Positions 1 to 8,003 are shown, counted from the stretch's first letter. The stretch: 64,000 bases of DNA from DASXRA01 sp963737425 (GCA_963737425.1 CAVTSX010000009.1:806001-870000); one strand, 5' to 3'. The notes: generated by a model not told the origin, from the letters alone. A program made the numbers and translations.

Positions 1-2
1 TC

Positions 3-1592
3 GAGGCCAAGAAGGTCATGGCAGCCGCGGGCGTCCCAGTCCTCGACGAACTCGACCCGGCGGCGATCGACGAGTCAGCGCTGCCCGTGCTGATCAAGGC
101 GTCAGCGGGCGGCGGCGGTCGCGGCATGCGCATCGTCCGATCCCTCGGCGAGCTGGCCCAGCAACTCGACGGCGCGCGCGCCGAGGCAGCGTCCGCGTTC
201 GGCGATCCGACCGTGTTCTGCGAGACGTACCTGCCCGACGGCCGGCACGTCGAGGTGCAGATCATGGCCGACCAGTACGGCACGGTGTGGGCGGTCGGCG
301 AGCGTGAATGCTCGATCCAGCGGCGGCACCAGAAGGTCGTCGAGGAGGCGCCCTCGCCACTGGTCGAAAAGACGCCGGGCATGCGCGAGCGCCTGTTCGA
401 GGCAGCGGTCTCGGCCGCCCGCGCGATCGGCTACGAGGGTGCCGGCACGGTCGAGTTTCTGGCGGACGAGGCCGGACACTTCTACTTCCTCGAGATGAAC
501 ACCCGGCTGCAGGTCGAGCATCCGGTCACCGAGTGCACGACCGGGCTCGACCTCGTGCGCCGGCAACTGCAGATCGCCGACGGAGAGCGCCTCGCCGATC
601 AGCCGCCGCAACGCCGCGGCCACGCCATCGAGGTCCGCCTCTACGCCGAGGATCCCGCGCAGGGCTGGCAGCCGCAGACCGGCACCGTGCGCCGGATCGA
701 GATTCCCGGCGTCGAGTTCGAGGTGCCGGCGGCGTACTGCCTGCGCGTGGATTCCGCCGTCGTCGACGGATCGGTGGTGAGCCCGTTCTACGACTCGATG
801 CTCGCCAAGGTCATCTCGTGGGCACCCACCCGCGACGACGCGGCGCGGACGCTGGCCGGCGCGCTGGCCCGGGCACGCATCCACGGCGTCGGCACGAACC
901 GCGACCTGCTCGTGCGCGTACTGCGCCATCCGGCGTTCCGGCGCGGCGACACCGACACCGCCTTCTTCGACAAGCACGACGTCATGGAGCCATTGGCCGA
1001 CGACGACGCGGCCTCGCTGTCGGCGCTCGCCGCCGCGTTGGCCGACGCGTCCGCACGCCAAGCGTCGGCGCCCGTACTGCGCACGCTGCCGTCCGGCTGG
1101 CGCAACGTCGCGTCGCAACCGCAGCGCAAGCAGTATCTCGGGCACGACGTCGAGTACCGCCTGACCCGCGACGGCCTTGTGGCGCCGGGGCATCCGGGTG
1201 TCGGACTGGTCAGCGCCGAGGCGTCGCACGTCGTGCTCGATGTCGACGGCGTCCGCCGCGCATTCGACGTCGCCGCCTACGACGGCCTGGTCTGCATCGA
1301 CTCAGCGCTTGGCCCGGTCACGCTCACACCACTCGAGCGGTTCCCTGACCCGTCCGCGCAGGTCGCACCCGGGTCGCTGCTGGCCCCGATGCCCGGCACC
1401 ATCGTCCGCATCGCCGTCGCAGTCGGCGACACCGTGACGCGCGGGCAGTCGCTGCTGTGGCTCGAGGCGATGAAGATGGAGCACACGGTCGCCTCCCCAT
1501 CCGACGGCGTCGTCTCCGAACTGCCCGTCGAGACCGGCCAGCAGGTAAACGTCGGCACCGTGTTGGCGATCGTGCAACCGTCGGCGCCGTGA
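3..1592 (+). CDS. Acyl-CoA carboxylase alpha subunit (biotin carboxylase + BCCP), 5' end outside window
   Basis: It carboxylates its own biotin with ATP and bicarbonate and passes the carboxyl group to an acyl-CoA through a separate beta subunit; cytosolic. The frame is open from base 3, so the N-terminal part is missing only because of the window edge. Visible are the glycine-rich ATP-grasp loop (KASAGGGGRGMR), the biotin carboxylase signature EMNTRLQVEHPVTE at about 484-525, the biotin carboxylase C-terminal domain, a linker, and a biotinyl domain with EAMKMEH, the biotinylated Lys being codon 1473-1475. The acyl-CoA dehydrogenase follows after 40 bp, so this looks like a branched-chain or isoprenoid-type acyl-CoA catabolic operon rather than housekeeping acetyl-CoA carboxylase (inference); a beta subunit is expected upstream. 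Oddity: the last codons and stop lie inside a palindromic repeat that recurs at 20518. Confidence 0.93.
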   Translation, partial: EAKKVMAAAGVPVLDELDPAAIDESALPVLIKASAGGGGRGMRIVRSLGELAQQLDGARAEAASAFGDPTVFCETYLPDGRHVEVQIMADQYGTVWAVGERECSIQRRHQKVVEEAPSPLVEKTPGMRERLFEAAVSAARAIGYEGAGTVEFLADEAGHFYFLEMNTRLQVEHPVTECTTGLDLVRRQLQIADGERLADQPPQRRGHAIEVRLYAEDPAQGWQPQTGTVRRIEIPGVEFEVPAAYCLRVDSAVVDGSVVSPFYDSMLAKVISWAPTRDDAARTLAGALARARIHGVGTNRDLLVRVLRHPAFRRGDTDTAFFDKHDVMEPLADDDAASLSALAAALADASARQASAPVLRTLPSGWRNVASQPQRKQYLGHDVEYRLTRDGLVAPGHPGVGLVSAEASHVVLDVDGVRRAFDVAAYDGLVCIDSALGPVTLTPLERFPDPSAQVAPGSLLAPMPGTIVRIAVAVGDTVTRGQSLLWLEAMKMEHTVASPSDGVVSELPVETGQQVNVGTVLAIVQPSAP

Positions 1593-1614
1593 CGACGCCG
1601 AGAGTTGCACGATC
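1568..1614. repeat. 47-bp palindromic dispersed element, copy 1
   Basis: An imperfect inverted repeat with outer arms GATCGTGCAAC and GTTGCACGATC and inner arms CGTCGGCG and CGCCGAG. It matches 20518-20564 at 42 of 47 positions with the same length. This copy overlaps the 3' end of the carboxylase gene and contains its TGA stop (1590-1592). It may act as a terminator or attenuator between this gene and the acyl-CoA dehydrogenase. Confidence 0.8.
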
Positions 1615-1632
1615 TGAAGAAAGGGAACGGAT

Positions 1633-2802
1633 ATGAGCTTTGTCGAATCGGACGAGCGGCGGGCATTACGCGCTGCGGTCGCCGAACTCGGTGCTCGGTA
1701 CGGGTACGAGTACGTCGTGCGCAAGACCCGCGCCGGTGAGCATCTCGACGAGCTCTGGCAGGACGCCGGAAAGCACGGCCTGCTCGGGGTGAACATCCCG
1801 GAGCAGTACGGCGGAGGCGGTGGCGGCATGTACGAGCTCTCGCTGGTGCTCGAAGAACTCGGCGCCGCCGGCTGTGGGCTGCTCATGATGGTGGTGTCGC
1901 CGGCCATCTGCGGCACGATCATCGCGCGCTTCGGCACCGACGAGCAGAAGGCGTACTGGCTGCCGGGCATCGCCGACGGGTCGAAGTTGATGGCCTTCGC
2001 CATCACCGAGCCCGACGCCGGTTCCAACTCGCACAAGCTGACCACGACGGCCCGCCGCGACGGCACCGACTGGGTGCTCGACGGGCGCAAGGTATTCATC
2101 TCCGGTGTCGACGAGGCCGACGCGGTGCTCGTCGTCGGGCGCACCGAGGACGCCCGTACCGGCAAGCTCAAACCGGCCCTGTTCATCGTGCCGACCGACA
2201 CGCCTGGCTTCGAGTGGTCGCCCATCGAGATGGACCTGCAGATCCCCGACAAGCAGTTCCTGCTCTTCCTAGACGGGGCCCGGCTACCGGCCGGCGCGCT
2301 CGTCGGGCAGGAGGACGCCGCGCTGATGCAGTTGTTCGCCGGGCTGAACCCCGAGCGCATCATGGCCGCCGCCCTGTCCGTCGGGTCGGGGCGCTACGCG
2401 ATCGACAAGGCCGTCAAGTACCTCAACGAGCGCGAGGTGTGGGGCGTACCCATCGGCGCGCACCAGGGGCTCGCCCACCCGCTGGCGCAGATCAAGATCG
2501 AGATCGAGCTGGCCAAGCTGATGATGCAGAAGGCGGCCACCCTCTACGACGACGGCAACGACCTCGCCGACAGCGGCGCCGTCGGCGAGGCCGCCAACAT
2601 GGCCAAGTACGCGGCGGCCGAGGCCAATGCCAGGGCGGTCGACCAGGCCGTCCAGTCCCACGGCGGCAATGGACTGGCCAGCGAGTACGGGCTGGGCACG
2701 CTGCTGGCCACCTCGCGGGTCGCCCGCATCGCGCCGGTCAGTCGCGAGATGATCCTCAACTTCGTGGCCCAGTTCAGCCTGGGCCTGCCCAAGTCGTACT
2801 AA
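1633..2802 (+). CDS. Acyl-CoA dehydrogenase
   Basis: FAD-dependent alpha,beta-dehydrogenation of an acyl-CoA in the cytosol, with electrons normally passed to electron transfer flavoprotein. At 389 aa it has the usual family length: an N-terminal helical domain, the middle beta domain with the FAD/substrate motif AFAITEPDAGSNSHKL (about residues 118-133), and a C-terminal helical domain with QSHGGNGLASEYGLG (about 340-354). The ATG follows a GAAAGGGAAC ribosome-binding site. It sits between the biotin-dependent carboxylase and the enoyl-CoA hydratase-like gene, so the three probably act in sequence on one acyl-CoA (dehydrogenation, carboxylation, hydration), as in leucine or citronellol/isoprenoid degradation. 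The exact substrate cannot be read from the sequence. Confidence 0.93.
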   Translation: MSFVESDERRALRAAVAELGARYGYEYVVRKTRAGEHLDELWQDAGKHGLLGVNIPEQYGGGGGGMYELSLVLEELGAAGCGLLMMVVSPAICGTIIARFGTDEQKAYWLPGIADGSKLMAFAITEPDAGSNSHKLTTTARRDGTDWVLDGRKVFISGVDEADAVLVVGRTEDARTGKLKPALFIVPTDTPGFEWSPIEMDLQIPDKQFLLFLDGARLPAGALVGQEDAALMQLFAGLNPERIMAAALSVGSGRYAIDKAVKYLNEREVWGVPIGAHQGLAHPLAQIKIEIELAKLMMQKAATLYDDGNDLADSGAVGEAANMAKYAAAEANARAVDQAVQSHGGNGLASEYGLGTLLATSRVARIAPVSREMILNFVAQFSLGLPKSY

Positions 2803-2812
2803 GGCGTGCCTG

Positions 2813-3571
2813 ATGACCGATGAACTCGTCCAGTACTCCGTCGACCGTGCGATCGCCCGTATCGCGCTCGACTCGCCGCGCAACCGCAACGCGCTGTCAG
2901 CAGCCCTGATGTCGCAACTCGAACAGCGTCTCGCGGACGCCGCCAAGGACGACGACGTGCGCGCCGTCGAACTCACCCACACCGGCACGACGTTCTGCGC
3001 CGGCGCCGACCTCACCGAGGCGCGCGCCGGCGGCATGGCCGAGGGCACCCGGCGGCTGGTCGCGCTGCTGCGGCAGATCGTCGAGCTATCGAAGCCCGTC
3101 ATCGGCAGCATCGACGGCCACGTGCGCGCCGGAGGCGTGGGCCTGGTCGGTGCGTGCGACATCGTCCTCGCCGGTCCGGCCTCGACGTTCGCGTTCTCCG
3201 AGGTGCGGCTGGGTCTTGCCCCGGCGATCATCTCCCTGACCACGTTGCCGCGCCTGACGTCACGCGCGGCCAGCCGTTACTACCTGACCGGCGAGACGTT
3301 CGACGCACTGACCGCCGCCCGCATCGGGCTGATCACCGAGGCCACCGACGACATCGATGCAGCGACGATCAGCGTGCTCGACGCCGCCCGCAAGAGCTCA
3401 CCGCAGGGGCTGCGCGAGACCAAGCCGCTCACCACCCGCGCGCTGCTCGAAGCGTTCGACGCGGACGGCGAGACGCTCATGGCGCAGTCCGCGCGGCTGT
3501 TCGCCTCGGACGAGGCACGCGAGGGCATGGCGTCCTTCCTCGAACGCCGACCACCGTCATGGGTGCTGTGA
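2813..3571 (+). CDS. Enoyl-CoA hydratase/isomerase family protein with one catalytic Glu replaced
   Basis: A crotonase-fold protein of 252 aa with FCAGADLTEA (residues 61-70) and the oxyanion-hole segment AGGVGLVGACD (106-116). In classical hydratases the second segment carries a catalytic Glu (AGGxEL); here that position is Gly110. The second catalytic Glu appears retained as Glu130 in FAFSEVRLGLAP. Loss of the first Glu is common in crotonases that catalyse isomerisation or other reactions, so hydration is not certain. It starts 10 bp after the dehydrogenase stop, and its own TGA overlaps the likely GTG start of the TetR gene, which indicates translational coupling. Its role is presumably in the same acyl-CoA pathway. 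Confidence 0.88.
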   Translation: MTDELVQYSVDRAIARIALDSPRNRNALSAALMSQLEQRLADAAKDDDVRAVELTHTGTTFCAGADLTEARAGGMAEGTRRLVALLRQIVELSKPVIGSIDGHVRAGGVGLVGACDIVLAGPASTFAFSEVRLGLAPAIISLTTLPRLTSRAASRYYLTGETFDALTAARIGLITEATDDIDAATISVLDAARKSSPQGLRETKPLTTRALLEAFDADGETLMAQSARLFASDEAREGMASFLERRPPSWVL

Positions 3572-4188
3572 GCGCGATCCGCGAGCCGCAGCAGGATCGC
3601 AGCCGCGCCACCCGGCAACGCCTGCTCGAAGCCGCGGTCGAATGCCTGTCCGAACTCGGCTGGGCCGCCACCACCGTCGCGGTCGTGGCCCAGCGCGCGG
3701 GCGTGTCACGGGGTGCCACCCAGCATCATTTCCCCACGCGCGAAAGCCTGTTCGCCGCGTCCGTCGAATACATCGCCACGGCACGCACCGAAGAGATCCG
3801 GCACGAGACGGCCCGGATCGCCCGCAACGGCAACCGCACCGAGACGGTCGTCGACCTGATCGTCCGGCTGTATACGGGGCCGATGTTTCGCGCCGCGTTG
3901 CAGGTATGGGTTGCCGCGTCGTCCGACGATGCGCTGCGCGCACAGATCGTCCCGCTCGAGGCGAAGCTCGCGCGTGGCGCCCACCAGCTGGCCATCGAAC
4001 TGCTCGGCGTCGACGAGTCGGTGCCAGGCGTTCGCGAGACCGTGCAGGCGACGCTCGACCTCGCGCGAGGCCTGGCGCTCGCCGATCTGCTGACCGACGA
4101 CTCGAAGCGACGCCGCGGCGTGATCAAGCAATGGGCCGTGGCACTCGACGCCGTGCTACCCCGTCCGGCGCCCAGCCGAGCAGACTAG
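3559..4188 (+). CDS. TetR family transcriptional regulator
   Basis: A 209-aa regulator with an N-terminal TetR DNA-binding domain: RLLEAAVECLSELGW, then the helix-turn-helix TTVAVVAQRAGVSRGATQHHF (split here by its turn at AGVSRG), and a helical ligand-binding C-terminal half. It is the last gene of the acyl-CoA operon and probably represses it with an acyl-CoA-type effector (inference from position). Two starts are possible: ATG at 3559, or GTG at 3568, whose GTGA overlaps the preceding stop; the second is the typical coupled arrangement and would shorten the protein by three residues. No operator was recognised inside the window; the operon promoter lies upstream of it. Confidence 0.9.
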   Translation: MGAVSAIREPQQDRSRATRQRLLEAAVECLSELGWAATTVAVVAQRAGVSRGATQHHFPTRESLFAASVEYIATARTEEIRHETARIARNGNRTETVVDLIVRLYTGPMFRAALQVWVAASSDDALRAQIVPLEAKLARGAHQLAIELLGVDESVPGVRETVQATLDLARGLALADLLTDDSKRRRGVIKQWAVALDAVLPRPAPSRAD

Positions 4189-4218
4189 GGGTGACCAGCT
4201 TCGGAAGAAAGGTCGACC

Positions 4219-5337
4219 ATGGCTGCTCGAACCAGTCCCCCGTTCCGCGCCGACCACGTCGGTAGCCTGCTGCGTCCGGCGAATCTCCTGCAGGCGCGTG
4301 CCGATCGCAGCGCCGACGCCGTCAGCGCCGAGCAGCTTCGCGAAGTCGAAGACGCCGCGATCCGCGACGTGGTGCGAATGCAGGAAGACATCGGGCTGCA
4401 GACGGCCACTGACGGCGAGTTCCGCCGAGCGTCGTGGCACATGGACTTCATCTACCAGCTGCGCGGCGTGAGCCGCACGACCGACGCCATCCGCGTGCAT
4501 TTCCGCAACGCGCAGGGCGATCTGGACTTCACCTCGGCGGCGCTTCGGGTCGACGGCAAGATCGGGTTAGACGATCCGATCTTCGGCCCGGACTTCCAGT
4601 TCCTGCGGTCGGTCGTCAACACCGGGACGCCGAAACTGACCATCCCGTCGCCGAGCATGATCCACTACCGCGGCGGGCGCGCGGCCATCGATCCCGCCGT
4701 GTACCCGGACGAGGAGGAGTTCTGGGCCGACCTCTCGGCGGCGTACGCCAAGCAGGTGCGCGCTATGTACGCGCTCGGCTGCACCTACCTGCAGCTCGAC
4801 GACACCAGCCTTGCCTACCTCAACGATCCGGCCCAACGGGCCGAGATGGCGGCGCAGGGCCGAGACGCCGAGCACCAGCACGAGCGCTACATCCGCCAGA
4901 TCAACGCCTCGTTGGCCGACCGTCCGGACGGACTCACGGTCACCACGCACATGTGCCGGGGCAACTTCCGCTCGTCGTGGGTGGCCGAGGGCGGCTACGA
5001 CTTCGTGGCCGAGGCGCTGTTCGGGCAGCTCGCCGTCGACGGCTTCTTCCTCGAATACGACGACGCGCGCTCGGGCGGCTTCGAGCCACTGCGCTTCGTC
5101 CCGCCGGGCAAGTTCGTGGTGCTCGGCCTGGTCACCACGAAGCGTCCGGAGCTGGAGTCCAAGGACGACCTGAAGCGTCGCATCGACGAGGCGGCCAAGT
5201 ACGTGCCGATCGAGCAGTTGTGCCTGTCGCCCCAGTGCGGGTTCTCCTCGACCGTCGAGGGAAACAACCTGACCCGCGACGAGCAGATCGCCAACCTGAC
5301 CCTGATCGTCGAGACCGCCGCCGAGGTCTGGGGCTAG
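4219..5337 (+). CDS. Cobalamin-independent methionine synthase C-terminal-domain protein (YxjG/MetE-C-like)
   Basis: A single-domain relative of the catalytic half of MetE, 372 aa. Family members transfer a methyl group to homocysteine-type thiols at a zinc centre. The four expected zinc ligands can be placed: His244 and Cys246 (THMCRGN), Glu279 (FFLEYDD) and Cys340 (SPQCGFSS). The folate-handling N-terminal domain of full MetE is absent, so the methyl donor is unknown; B. subtilis YxjG/YxjH are the closest named type. The ATG is preceded by GAAGAAAGG. It is 30 bp downstream of the TetR gene and could be co-transcribed, but its function does not obviously fit acyl-CoA catabolism. A palindromic element follows the stop. 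Confidence 0.88.
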   Translation: MAARTSPPFRADHVGSLLRPANLLQARADRSADAVSAEQLREVEDAAIRDVVRMQEDIGLQTATDGEFRRASWHMDFIYQLRGVSRTTDAIRVHFRNAQGDLDFTSAALRVDGKIGLDDPIFGPDFQFLRSVVNTGTPKLTIPSPSMIHYRGGRAAIDPAVYPDEEEFWADLSAAYAKQVRAMYALGCTYLQLDDTSLAYLNDPAQRAEMAAQGRDAEHQHERYIRQINASLADRPDGLTVTTHMCRGNFRSSWVAEGGYDFVAEALFGQLAVDGFFLEYDDARSGGFEPLRFVPPGKFVVLGLVTTKRPELESKDDLKRRIDEAAKYVPIEQLCLSPQCGFSSTVEGNNLTRDEQIANLTLIVETAAEVWG

Positions 5338-5372
5338 GCAGTTCGGCGGGCAGTGCCGCACCGACTCCCCGT

Positions 5373-5428
5373 CTTGATCATCTCTGCTGCAGCCGCGATC
5401 AGTGACCGTTTCGGCAGAGATGATCAAG
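5373..5428. repeat. 56-bp palindromic dispersed element, copy 1
   Basis: A perfect 15-bp inverted repeat, CTTGATCATCTCTGC at 5373-5387 and its complement at 5414-5428, around a 26-bp centre. The same arms with a 26-bp centre recur at 33264-33319 in the opposite orientation (judged by a shared CGAAAC next to one arm). It lies just after the MetE-like gene, where it could end transcription. Confidence 0.85.
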
Positions 5429-5538
5429 GAGTTCTAGGGGGCGGCCGCCTGCCGCGACCCGCGACGCTGTTGTTGCGGGTGACGCGGTGGGTGCTCGGTG
5501 CTGGCGTGGTGTTCAGCAGGCGGTGCGCCTCGCGGTGA

Positions 5539-5617
5539 GTGGGCACCTTTGTGCTGGGTGGGCACCTTTGTGCTGGGTGGGCACTTGTGTGCTGGGTGGG
5601 CACTTGTAAGTGCCCAC
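5539..5617. repeat. 19-bp tandem repeats ending in a perfect palindrome
   Basis: Three consecutive 19-bp units (5539, 5558, 5577) of the form GTGGGCACCTTTGTGCTGG, the third with a small change, followed by a partial unit that completes the perfect palindrome GTGGGCACTT-GT-AAGTGCCCAC (5596-5617). Further inverted GCCCACCT motifs follow to about 5639. A related but diverged GGTGGGC...GCCCACC arrangement lies at 27805-27847. Confidence 0.85.
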
Positions 5618-5913
5618 CTACGGCGCAACTGCCCACCTGCGGGGCTGTCGGCGATTGTCCGTGGTCGGGGGGAGTCGGCCCGTCAGCCCCCGACGCAGGC
5701 CCTCACATGCCGGTACGTGCACCGGGATCACGCCTGTTGCGTCAGTGCCGTCGCGGGCATGCACAGGCTGCGGGGCCCTGGCGAGGTGCAGCGCGAGCGG
5801 GAGCCGCGCTGACACCGCGAAGATATGTGAAACGTCCGTCCTGACATGGCTAATGGCAAAATGTAGCGACTTGGGTCTTGACAACGATGTCAGTGCCTTG
5901 CTGCAGTAGAGCG

Positions 5914-6897
5914 ATGCGGACCTCCTCGGCTTGGCGTCGGCTCATTCGTTTGTTCGTATGCGCGGCCGCGGTCGCGCTGACCAGCATCGGGCTGGCCCCG
6001 GCCGGCGCCAGCGTGCTGCCATCGGCTGCTCCCGACGGCGCGCGGGTGGTCGCCGAGCAGCAGGTCGCCGACCGCCAGATCGATCTCACCGTGGCGTCGC
6101 CGGCCATGGGCGCGGACGAGAAGGTGCGGCTGCTGACGCCGGACGGCTGGGACAGCCGAACGCCCGCGCAGCACTGGCCGACATTGTGGTTGCTACACGG
6201 CTGCTGCGGTGACTACACGAGCTGGACGAGCCTGACCGACATCGCGAGCATCCCCGAGTTGCATCACGTCCTGGTCGTGATGCCCGAGGCCGGCAACGTC
6301 GGCTTCTACTCGAACTGGCTCGACGGCACAGCGAACTGGGAGACCTTTCACCTGCGCGAAGTGATGCCCATTGTCGACCGCGACTTCGGCGCGAGCACCG
6401 ACCGCACGATTGCCGGCTTGTCGATGGGCGGCTTCGGCGCCGTCTCCTACACCGCGCGCCACCCCAGCATGTTCCGCGCGACCGCGTCGTTCAGCGGGCT
6501 CGTCGACACGCGCCTGCCCGGCGCATCCGACAACATCCAGGGATTCCTGCGCGCGTTCGGGCAGGACCCGGACGGCCTCTGGGGCGATCCCGTTTCGCAG
6601 TGGCCGACATGGGCCGCGCACAACCCGACCGACCTCGCGCCGCTTCTGCTGCATCAGCCGCTGTTCCTCTCGACCGGCAACGGTGACGCCGGCCCGTTCG
6701 ACCAGCCCGGGACGCACGATTCCGGCGAGGCTCTGTACGGGGCGGAGAACCACGCCCTCGCCGACCGGCTCACCGCGATGCACGATCGCCACCTGATCAC
6801 CGACTTCTACGGCAATGGTCAGCACAAGTGGGCGTACTGGCAGCGCGAACTGCACCGCGCCCTGCCGTTGCTGACCGGGGCGATGCAGCACGGCTGA
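5914..6897 (+). CDS. Secreted esterase of the antigen 85 / esterase D alpha/beta-hydrolase group
   Basis: A predicted exported serine hydrolase. The N-terminus has Arg residues then a hydrophobic stretch (LIRLFVCAAAVALTSIGLA) and an Ala-rich cleavage region, consistent with a Sec signal peptide. The mature part shows the strand/oxyanion segment LWLLHGCCGDYTSW, the nucleophile elbow GLSMGGFGA (GxSxG), and a late His in GNGQHKWAYW. This matches the esterase D/mycolyltransferase-like group; substrate unknown. ATG 5914 is preferred because the signal peptide begins naturally there; ATG 5887 and TTG 5878 in the same frame are alternatives. It is a single gene ending at a long hairpin that faces the convergent SDR gene. 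Confidence 0.82.
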   Translation: MRTSSAWRRLIRLFVCAAAVALTSIGLAPAGASVLPSAAPDGARVVAEQQVADRQIDLTVASPAMGADEKVRLLTPDGWDSRTPAQHWPTLWLLHGCCGDYTSWTSLTDIASIPELHHVLVVMPEAGNVGFYSNWLDGTANWETFHLREVMPIVDRDFGASTDRTIAGLSMGGFGAVSYTARHPSMFRATASFSGLVDTRLPGASDNIQGFLRAFGQDPDGLWGDPVSQWPTWAAHNPTDLAPLLLHQPLFLSTGNGDAGPFDQPGTHDSGEALYGAENHALADRLTAMHDRHLITDFYGNGQHKWAYWQRELHRALPLLTGAMQHG

Positions 6898-6916
6898 CTC
6901 CGAGCGGTCGCCGGCA

Positions 6917-6985
6917 CTGAGCGCGCGCTGGGCGTTCCCGATAAGCGGCAGATCGCTGCGTATCAGCTGCCCAGCACGCGCTCAG
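6917..6985. terminator. Long hairpin between convergent genes, probable bidirectional terminator
   Basis: Arms 6917-6933 (CTGAGCGCGCGCTGGGC) and 6969-6985 pair at 16 of 17 positions across a 35-nt centre that can itself form a small GCAG/CTGC stem. It lies between the end of the esterase (6897) and the end of the SDR gene (7011). No T-run is present, as is usual in high-GC genomes. It could also be a member of a dispersed palindrome family. Confidence 0.7.
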
Positions 6986-7010
6986 CGGGTTCTTGACAAT
7001 GGCTCGGTCG

Positions 7011-7796
7011 CTAGTCGGCCACGCCGCCCATGGTCAGGTTGACGGTCGTTCCCGTCATTCCGCTCGCCTTGTCGGACGCCATGAAGACCGCCATGTTTGC
7101 CACCTCGTCGAGCGCCATGACCCGTCGCCGGTGGGTCGTGCTGGCGAGGTACCCCTGGAACTGTTCCCAGGTCATGCCAGATGCCTTGGCGTCGAAGACA
7201 TCCCGCATCGTGCTGGTCTCCGGCATGCCGTGTGGTCGCAGACCGACCACGCGGATTCCCTGAGGTGCGAACTCGAGGGATAGATCCCGAGTCATTGCCT
7301 CCTTAGCGGCGTGCGCCGGGCCGTAGCCTCCGTTCAAAGGGGTGCCCGTCCTCGCGGGGAGTGAGGTGACGGTCATGATCACCCCCGACCTGTTCGCGAT
7401 CATGCGGCGTGCAGCCAGGCGTGCGGTCAGGAAGTACGACGTCGTGTAGGCCGCGATCGGCAGGGAGAACCGATCGACATCCAGCTCGGCCAGCGCGACA
7501 CCGACAATCCCCGTGTCCGGGAGCCCGATCGCATTGAACGAGATGTCGACGCGCCCCGCCTGATCGATCACCGACTGCAGATGCGCATCCACGGTCTGCT
7601 CGTCGAGTGTGTCCACCTCGGCCGCCTCGGCGGATCCACCGGCGGAAACGATGTCCTTAGCCACAACTTCGACCGGTGCCAGGGAGCGTCCGGTGAGAAA
7701 GACCTTCGCTCCGTCAGCGGCGAAGGCGCGTGCGACCGCGCCGCCGATCGCTCCGCCGGCGCCGTAGATCACCGCAACCTTGTCTTGCAGCAGCAT
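7011..7796 (-). CDS. Atypical short-chain dehydrogenase/reductase (SDR) family protein
   Basis: A 261-aa Rossmann-fold protein with the nucleotide-binding motif GAGGAIG (residues 12-18) and the family Ser (Ser145 in TVTSLPA). Tyr158 stands 13 residues after that Ser as in classical SDRs, but the Lys expected four residues later is His162 (YGPAHAAK), with a Lys only at 165. A subgroup of actinobacterial SDR-like proteins with a C-terminal LRPxGMPET segment has such altered active sites, so catalysis is uncertain. The gene is transcribed divergently from the ECF sigma factor (208 bp between starts); SigJ/SigG-type sigma genes often sit beside oxidoreductases of this kind, so it may be a sigma target. 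Confidence 0.85.
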   Translation of the reverse strand: MLLQDKVAVIYGAGGAIGGAVARAFAADGAKVFLTGRSLAPVEVVAKDIVSAGGSAEAAEVDTLDEQTVDAHLQSVIDQAGRVDISFNAIGLPDTGIVGVALAELDVDRFSLPIAAYTTSYFLTARLAARRMIANRSGVIMTVTSLPARTGTPLNGGYGPAHAAKEAMTRDLSLEFAPQGIRVVGLRPHGMPETSTMRDVFDAKASGMTWEQFQGYLASTTHRRRVMALDEVANMAVFMASDKASGMTGTTVNLTMGGVAD

Positions 7797-8003
7797 GTTG
7801 GTGCCCCTTCTGTGCCTGGCTGGTCATGGCTGTCCACCTCGTGAATGAGGACGACGGCTGCGACATCTGCGCCTGCCTGCGGCGTCGCCGGTGCCGTCGA
7901 AGATGTAGACACCGCGGTGTCGGCAAAGTGGGCGCCGGCTGACCGCCCAATTCGTGCCTCGGCCGGTGTCTATACGAAGTGCGCGACTGCACGCGGAGAG
8001 AGG

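Larger units (their letters stand above)
5338..5913. other. Long intergenic region with repeats, no convincing gene
   Basis: About 580 bp between the MetE-like gene and the esterase. It holds a 56-bp palindromic element (5373-5428) and 19-bp tandem repeats ending in a perfect palindrome (5539-5617). The open frames here run through the repeats and have no recognisable protein features. The last 90 bp should contain the esterase promoter, but I do not see a clear -35/-10 pair. Confidence 0.7.

Noticed and set aside
102..1229. Long reverse-strand open frame opposite the carboxylase gene
   Set aside because: Arg/Gly/Val-rich translation with no motifs; the forward strand has a fully convincing biotin carboxylase. 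High-GC shadow frame.
5539..5617. Possible CRISPR-like array
   Set aside because: The 19-bp units are directly adjacent with no spacers, and no cas genes are present.
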